Shown: positions 12,101 through 64,000 of the stretch, in pieces
Numbering within the stretch: the stretch's first letter is position 1
Layout of the letters: each line of letters begins with the position of its first letter
Assembly (NCBI GenBank): GCA_021014325.1
Contig: CM037476.1
Location: 20,868,827 to 20,932,826, forward strand
Direction of reading: 5' to 3'
Source: Plazaster borealis
Taxonomy: Eukaryota; Echinodermata; Asteroidea; Forcipulatida; Labidiasteridae
Length of the DNA stretch: 64,000 bases
Notes under the pieces: model-generated
Seen by the model: the letters and a program-made list of their open reading frames with translations, nothing else
What the model was told of the DNA's origin: nothing
Database searches by the model: none
Translations under genes and position numbers: made by a program

Positions 12101-13052
12101 TCGCCCCCAGCCAATGTCGCCCCCTCGCAAAGTCGCCCCCAGATGTTATTTTAGTTCGGAAAATAATTAGGGCTGATGGTAACAGTTTTGAATTGGCCCA
12201 GAAAGAAAGATCCATCTATAGTTCAGTAATTGCCATGTATTATAATAATTTGAAAAAAAATGTTTATAAGTGGTGCCAGTAGGCAAACAATTTTTTTAAA
12301 TGTTCCATCTATAGTTCAGTAATTGCCAATTATTTTAATAATTTGAAAAAAATGTTTTTAAGTGATAACCAGTAGGCAAACGATTTTTTTAAATGTTCCA
12401 TCTGTAGTTCAGTAAATGGTTTGTAGGCCTACTATATTTGTAAAAAAATGTCTGTAAGAAGTAGGCTAACGATTTATTTAAATGTCTATGAAGTGTAATA
12501 AGAGGTAGGCTAAGTAATAAAATCATCGACAAACTTAAGAAATTTGGAGCATGGAGTTTATTATTTGATGACGTTTTTTACCCAAGCACAAACTAAACAT
12601 AACAGACTATAAGTAGGCTTTAATACTCAATATTCCTTTCAATACAATAATTAAGCTATTATATTACATAAGGAGCATTATTTTTCCAAACTAAATAACA
12701 ATTAACATCTGGGGGCGACTTTGCGAGGGGGCGACATTGGCTGGGGCGACATTGTCAGGGGCGACTTTGTTAGGGGGCGACATTGTTTGGGGGCGACATT
12801 GCCAGGGGGCGACTCTGTAACAACCCGGGGCGAGCCGGCTAGGGGGCGACTTTGCAGGGGGCGACTTTGTTGGGGGCAAGCTTGCTAGGGGGCGAGATGA
12901 CCAGCCCCCTGGATGAAAACAACCAAAAGGAAACAAATCTTTCTTCACTAAGTTTATGCCAATTCAGTATGAACTACCATTCAGTCATCATAATCACTTA
13001 CCGATGCGCGGGAGGAAACGGCCCCCATCCTCCGGAATACCGAAGAAAACAT
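1..13052 (-). CDS. PDHA1: Pyruvate dehydrogenase E1 component subunit alpha, mitochondrial; nine coding exons, 3' end cut by the window
   Basis: The E1 alpha subunit pairs with E1 beta in the mitochondrial matrix and carries out the thiamine-diphosphate-dependent decarboxylation of pyruvate, the entry step of the pyruvate dehydrogenase complex. Joined exons give 375 residues with unbroken phase. Residues 1-40 are Arg/Ser-rich with almost no acid, as in a matrix presequence. Residues 41-375 follow the human protein nearly without gaps. Visible motifs are RGFCHL (about 90-95), the GDG...N thiamine-diphosphate/Mg site at 196-201 (GDGAAN), and the regulatory loop [12 protein letters not shown] at 288-299. 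The three kinase-regulated serines known in human PDHA1 (293, 300, 232) correspond to Ser294, Ser301 and Ser233, so inhibition by PDH kinase is expected. Human is 390 residues, so about 15 C-terminal residues lie off the left edge. No frameshift or lost key residue is seen. Confidence 0.96.
267..648. mobile_element. MITE family A, copy 1
   Basis: About 380 bp with ends TTAAAGGGAACGTATAC and GTATACCTTCCCTTTAA, imperfect inverted repeats. The body contains the family's hallmark AAAAGGTGGTAGCGTTTTTG and a central inverted repeat around ATCTGAGAAACGTT. No coding capacity. At least six copies occur in this window; the transposase family is not identified. Confidence 0.8.
1175..1412. repeat. 119-bp direct tandem duplication
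   Basis: Two near-identical head-to-tail copies (1175-1293 and 1294-1412) differ at only a couple of bases, so the duplication is recent. The second copy ends next to the exon 8 splice donor. Confidence 0.92.
1435..1611 (-). CDS. PDHA1: PDHA coding exon 8 (phosphorylation loop)
   Basis: Fifty-nine codons, residues 279-337, phase 0 at both ends. The acceptor is CCCCCAG and the donor is AAG/GTGAAC. It encodes [12 protein letters not shown] then TSYRTRDE, containing the equivalents of phosphorylation sites 1 (Ser294) and 2 (Ser301) and the conserved His293 next to the active site. Confidence 0.97.
1766..2149. mobile_element. MITE family A, copy 2
   Basis: Starts TTAAAGGGATTGTATACG and ends CGTATACAGACCCTT-like (here with ATGTATACAGACCCTT). 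Body as in copy 1 with the central CTGCAG-containing palindrome. Fills most of PDHA intron 7. Confidence 0.85.
2235..2306 (-). CDS. PDHA1: PDHA coding exon 7
   Basis: Twenty-four codons, residues 255-278, phase 0 at both ends. The frame reads [15 protein letters not shown] and ends YCRSGK, almost the human sequence at this place. A 23-bp direct duplication lies in the intron just upstream of its acceptor (2317-2362). Confidence 0.96.
2317..2362. repeat. 23-bp direct duplication next to a splice acceptor
   Basis: GAACAGTTATTCTGTTTAA is repeated twice head to tail a few bases upstream (gene sense) of the PDHA exon 7 acceptor. Confidence 0.9.
3461..3620. mobile_element. MITE family E, copy 1
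   Basis: 160 bp flanked by inverted ends CAGGCCTGGAATTACAC and GAAATTCTAGGCCTG. Body rich in GGCC (GAGGCCATGGCCTCTGTTGC). Other copies at 15151, 28652 and a longer relative at 29712. Confidence 0.8.
3662..3910 (-). CDS. PDHA1: PDHA coding exon 6 (thiamine-diphosphate site)
   Basis: Eighty-three codons, residues 172-254, phase 0 at both ends. It carries [23 protein letters not shown] (the cofactor and Mg-binding GDG...N signature) and [11 protein letters not shown], whose Ser233 is phosphorylation site 3. It ends YVPGIW at a GTCAGT donor. Confidence 0.97.
3911..5332. other. PDHA introns 5 and part of 4 around exon 5
   Basis: A/T-rich unique-looking DNA. A short direct repeat, TTGAGCCGCCGGTC, occurs twice at 4199-4230. 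No coding exon other than exon 5 and no recognised repeat family. Confidence 0.4.
4557..4648 (-). CDS. PDHA1: PDHA coding exon 5
   Basis: The 92-bp exon begins in phase 1 (the codon for Gly141 is split) and ends in phase 0. It encodes [19 protein letters not shown] then [11 protein letters not shown], the highly conserved block before the cofactor site. Confidence 0.96.
5333..5425 (-). repeat. tRNA-derived SINE head
   Basis: On the minus strand TGGTCAAGTGGTTAGT (box A-like) and GGTTTGAATCC (box B-like) lie at tRNA spacing, but the cloverleaf is degenerate. Read as a SINE fragment, not a tRNA gene. Confidence 0.55.
5564..5690 (-). CDS. PDHA1: PDHA coding exon 4
   Basis: The 127-bp exon gives 42 codons plus one base (residues 99-140). 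It reads [16 protein letters not shown], then ITAYRAHGW and GGILGELTG. The donor is ACAG/GTAGGA. The split Gly codon fits exon 5 exactly. Confidence 0.96.
6122..6395 (+). repeat. SINE family S2, copy 1
   Basis: tRNA-like head (GGTTGGTGTAGTGGAATC, then GGTTCAAATCCCACC) followed by a body GTGGGTTTTCCCCGG...CTCTGGGGTTTTCCTC. About 75 percent or more alike the copy at 56234. RNA polymerase III promoter boxes are recognisable. Confidence 0.8.
6418..6591 (-). CDS. PDHA1: PDHA coding exon 3
   Basis: Fifty-eight codons, residues 41-98, phase 0. The frame reads [25 protein letters not shown] and [12 protein letters not shown], the start of the mature catalytic domain. The CTCCACAG acceptor and CAG/GTACTA donor fix its limits. 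Confidence 0.96.
6655..6998 (-). repeat. SINE family S1, copy 1
   Basis: Read on the minus strand, a Leu/Ser-tRNA-like head with TGGCCGAGCAGTTAAGAGC (box A region) and GGTTCGAGTCCCGG (box B region) precedes a body with TGCTTAGTCCTTCAGATGGG. Six clear copies of this family lie in the window. Confidence 0.85.
6999..7668. other. PDHA intron 2, A/T-rich part
   Basis: A/T-rich DNA with short ATTATTATTA runs near 7230. The phrase TTTTGTTTTACTGTAAATCTA occurs at about 7282 and again near 7635. No other structure recognised. Confidence 0.4.
7669..7737 (-). CDS. PDHA1: PDHA coding exon 2 (end of presequence)
   Basis: Twenty-three codons, residues 18-40, phase 0. The frame reads [19 protein letters not shown], resembling the human stretch around RVLVASRNFANDATFE where the mitochondrial presequence is removed. 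The acceptor is TTGTTTAG and the donor is CTT/GTGAGT. I found it by searching for this missing piece in the right phase; length and phase then fit the human numbering with an offset of one. Confidence 0.88.
7807..8205. mobile_element. MITE family A, copy 3 (inverted orientation)
   Basis: Starts TTAAAGGGTCTGTATACG and ends CGTATACAATCCCTG, opposite orientation to copies 1 and 2. Lies in the first PDHA intron close to exon 2. Confidence 0.85.
8206..8930. other. PDHA intron 1, unassigned part
   Basis: Contains a short inverted pair: AATACAGACCCAGTAACTGG near 8486 and CCACTTACTGGGTCTAC near 8555, enclosing a T-rich loop, possibly a small hairpin element. The rest is A/T-rich and unassigned. Confidence 0.4.
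8931..10050. mobile_element. MITE family D, copy 1, split by another element
   Basis: The left end (GGGCTTAAAATTGACACTGG) and the right part (TTGATTCTGGTCCAGTAATT...CTACAAGCCC) match the two halves of the intact family-D elements at 18162 and 25141. Between them sits the 9289-9943 element. Confidence 0.7.
9289..9943. mobile_element. Inverted-repeat element with TCCCAACT palindromes
   Basis: Arms of about 100 bp at 9289-9405 and 9846-9943 are inverted copies (GTTCCGCCCCAACTTGAC at one end, GTCAAGTTGGGACGGAAC at the other). Each arm contains TCCCAACTATAGTTGGGA-type palindromes, so each can fold by itself. The 440-bp centre has no credible gene. Confidence 0.8.
10051..10531. other. PDHA intron 1, unassigned part before the foldback elements
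   Basis: A/T-rich. GGAACGTTACAGAACTGGTAAT near 10127 and a complementary CCAATTCTGTAATGTTCCTTT near 10470 look like inverted ends of a further 360-bp element (about 10125-10495). Confidence 0.5.
10532..11908. mobile_element. Foldback (TU-like) element 1
   Basis: Long inverted arms at about 10532-10730 and 11695-11908, each made of imperfect 14-18-bp units of the form AAAGTCGCCCCCT, open with CCAGTCATCTCGCCCCCT and close with the reverse complement. The A/T-rich centre has local repeats: AAACATGTCATTA three times near 11284 and ATAAATAAACGTAATGTCC at least three times from 11427 to 11600. This architecture is that known for foldback elements, including sea-urchin TU elements. Pro-rich open frames in the arms are a consequence of the repeat. 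Confidence 0.85.
11945..12904. mobile_element. Foldback (TU-like) element 2
   Basis: A 960-bp element only 36 bp from element 1. Arms of about 200 bp (11945-12146 and 12706-12904) are nearly perfect inverted copies, starting CTGGTCATCTCGCCCCCTAG and sharing irregular units such as AGCCGGCTCGCCCCGGG and TTGTTACAGAGTC. That near-identity suggests recent insertion or arm conversion. The centre holds about 2.5 tandem copies of a 95-bp unit. No transposase gene is seen. Confidence 0.87.
12205..12470. repeat. About 95-bp tandem repeat inside foldback element 2
   Basis: TCCATCTATAGTTCAGTAAT recurs at about 12211, 12305 and (changed) 12399, each followed by TTTGAAAAAAA and AGTAGGCAAACAAT-like sequence. 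Confidence 0.85.
13002..13052 (-). CDS. PDHA1: PDHA coding exon 1 (start codon and presequence)
   Basis: Seventeen codons, [17 protein letters not shown], ending at a strong TCG/GTAAGT donor in phase 0. The peptide is basic and hydroxylated with no acidic residue, as expected for a mitochondrial targeting signal. Met9 could be an alternative start. The ASK gene starts in the opposite direction about 0.4-0.6 kb away. Confidence 0.85.
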
Positions 13053-13480
13053 AATAGCAGCAATCAAAGTAAATAAATTACCCCAACAAGTTAGCAAATC
13101 ATAGAATTCGACTTCTTCCCGTCCGTCCGCCGGCCTCAATAACCTCTGACCTACATACAATGACCTAAATAATCTGATGATTTCTTACAGCCTTTTTTTT
13201 TTCGCTCGAAATTGGAAGCGAGGTTGAAAAAAGGCTTACTTTTCACAATGATCCATGTGATGACACAGTACATCGGTATCGGGGGGACTGATACACAACA
13301 CGGATAGTTGTGAATTGAGAACAAATTCCAGTCCTTGACATGTAATCTAGGACTCGGACGGTACGGTATGGAGCCAGCTGTGTGTAGAACTGTAAATTGA
13401 GAGTGAATCATGTTGCCCTTTTACATCTGAACTTCCCTTTATCTTTACCCTTTAAACCCAGCGACTCAGTCATACAATAA
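13053..13480. promoter_or_regulatory. Putative bidirectional promoter between PDHA and ASK
   Basis: The two start codons face away from each other across this gap. It contains the most CpG-rich short stretch nearby (13108-13140, with CCGTCCGTCCGCCGG) and, on the PDHA strand, an ETS-like GGGAAG core. No TATA box is evident. A pyrimidine tract followed by CCCAG near 13462 could be a 3' splice site for an ASK upstream exon. The promoter call comes from gene layout; no start site can be read. Confidence 0.5.
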
Positions 13481-13546
13481 ATGACAGCGCAAGGCAGCAA
13501 ATGTCCGGATAAACTCAAGGTAGGTTGTGAGCGGATTACGAGGTAA
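13481..13546 (+). other. Possible upstream ORF before the ASK start
   Basis: An ATG at 13481 opens 21 codons (MTAQGSKCPDKLK...) ending at TAA 13544-13546, in a different frame from ASK. AAG/GTAGGT inside it resembles a splice donor. It could be a uORF lowering ASK translation, part of an alternative first exon, or chance. Confidence 0.3.
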
Positions 13547-13688
13547 CATCGCCCTCCGGTTTTTAAGCGGCTGGTTCAGGCAGCAGAAAAACGGGAAGGA
13601 GGAGAGCGCGCTGAAGGAGGAGAACAGCATCGCGATCGACGACCACCCAACAACCCTCAATATCATCAGCACAACCAGTAATGAAAAT

Positions 13689-62991
<49,303 letters not shown>

Positions 62992-62999
62992 GTGAGTGT

Positions 63000-63295
63000 T
63001 TTTTATTTGCCTACTGTCATTCATACACTCTAGCTCTGCATGCTGAGATGCAGAACAAAAAGAGCCATTCCAACAGCTTTGTCCCACGTACTGCATCTCT
63101 TTGGAACTCATTGCCTGGTGCATGTATCCACCCATCCTACAACCTAGCCTGTTTCAAGAGGAATGTCTATTTCTACCTTCATCTTCCCCTGAGTTTGTTT
63201 GTTTTGATTTTTCTTTTTAGCCCCATGCCAAGAGTGGCTTATAAGCCTTGTTTGAGGCGAACTTTGTAATAAAGACCTGGTCTAAAATCAGAATA
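63000..63295 (+). pseudogene. LINE 3' end relic
   Basis: An open frame reads SHSNSFVPRTASLWNSLPGA, then NLACFKRNVYFYL and ends in a stop, the usual C-terminus of LINE reverse transcriptases (PRTxxLWNSLP, LxxFKxxLxxYL). It is 5'-truncated and begins within about 35 bp of the ASK exon 26 donor. Confidence 0.75.
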
Positions 63296-64000
63296 ATAAG
63301 AACGGCTCTTATATAAAACACAATTCCAAAAAATTATCATTGCGCTTAGAAAATTATTACCCCTTGTCACTGTGCAGTTTATTTAATTTTTTAAACCATC
63401 TCAGATCCCTTGGGAGTATACAGCCCATTACGTGAAAATCCCATTAGCCAAAAACTCTGAATTCTTTCCACCAGTTTCAACCCAAACCGACCCTTCAATT
63501 GTAACCGCAGAAGTAATTGTAGGATAAACAATGCCCCAGGCACCTATAAATCTCCAATATAAGTGGACCATACTGACTGAGACCAGCTGCTGCTTGGTGT
63601 CAAATTGGAATTTTGAAGGCCATGGACCATGCATGGAAAAAATCTAATCTCTTTCTTATTGAATTTCTCAGGATATACTTGGTCAATTTTGATGATTCAA
63701 AGTTGCTCTCGTGGTAACTTTTACCATTGATTTTGATATTATACAGTACAATCACAAACGTGGTGGAATTTTGTACATAATTTTCGTCAGTAAACTCACA
63801 GGCAGTGAAACCTTGACAATCAGTGAGTCCACACCTGTTAACCACAATCAGATAAGAGAAGTTGAGTGTGGGTAAATTGCTCTGTCCCAAAGGGTGAGTA
63901 GCCACCTGAGTTTGTGATAGGCAAACTCGGGTCCATTTCTAATGGGAGATTCACGTAATGCTGTGCTGCCAAGTATGTATCACACCATGGAGGTACCTCC
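63296..64000. other. Right end of window, intron or repeat
   Basis: AACCATCTCAGATCCCTTGGG near 63395 and GTGCTGCCAAGTATGTA near 63961 are also found together at 36437-36490, so this stretch seems to be a dispersed repeat interrupted by 500 bp of other sequence. No ASK exon was recognised. Confidence 0.5.

Noticed and set aside
10505..12948. Pro-rich or Gly-rich open frames such as KSPPTKSPP and GGDFARGRH
   Set aside because: They are translations of the GTCGCCCCCT tandem units in foldback arms, present in several frames and both strands.
13527..13688. GTG at 13527 as the ASK start
   Set aside because: Non-ATG starts are rare in animals and nothing else supports this one; kept only as an alternative.

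Overview
This window is nuclear DNA from an animal, most likely a marine deuterostome invertebrate. An echinoderm is my best guess, from the style of the interspersed repeats and the resemblance of one element to the sea-urchin TU foldback family. The species is not determined. Genes are split into short exons with GT-AG introns, so most long open frames are not genes. All exon limits were read by eye from splice sites, unbroken phase and similarity to remembered human proteins; no alignment was run.

Two genes stand head to head. On the minus strand (1-13052) is the pyruvate dehydrogenase E1 alpha subunit (PDHA1-like). Nine coding exons give 375 residues, from a mitochondrial presequence at 13052 to the left edge of the window, which cuts off roughly the last 15 residues. 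On the plus strand (13689-62991 and beyond) is an apoptosis signal-regulating kinase (ASK family, MAP3K5/MAP3K15-like). Twenty-six exons give about 912 residues: thioredoxin-binding region, central regulatory region, the complete kinase domain and the start of the C-terminal tail. The rest lies past the right edge. About 0.4-0.6 kb separates the two first exons and probably holds a shared bidirectional promoter.

The remaining sequence, about 93 percent, is intron packed with repeats. Region by region: 1-13 kb holds the PDHA introns with short inverted-repeat elements, tRNA-derived SINEs and, at 10.5-12.9 kb, two adjacent foldback elements whose long inverted arms are built from GC-rich tandem units. 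Region 13.7-28.5 kb holds ASK exons 1-3 and an 11.7-kb intron. Region 28.5-50 kb holds exons 4-15 with nested MITEs, a Penelope-like relic split by a LINE end, and a 22-bp satellite. Region 50-63 kb holds the kinase-domain exons. A 56-bp tandem repeat there has copied the 5' splice site that ends the kinase-domain coding part. The last kilobase holds a LINE end and repeats.

The two genes have no direct biochemical link that the sequence shows: PDHA feeds pyruvate carbon into the TCA cycle, and ASK is a redox and stress-responsive MAP3K. The main novelty is structural: the foldback pair, the duplicated splice sites and the nested mobile elements. I found no operon-like or defence-like system.
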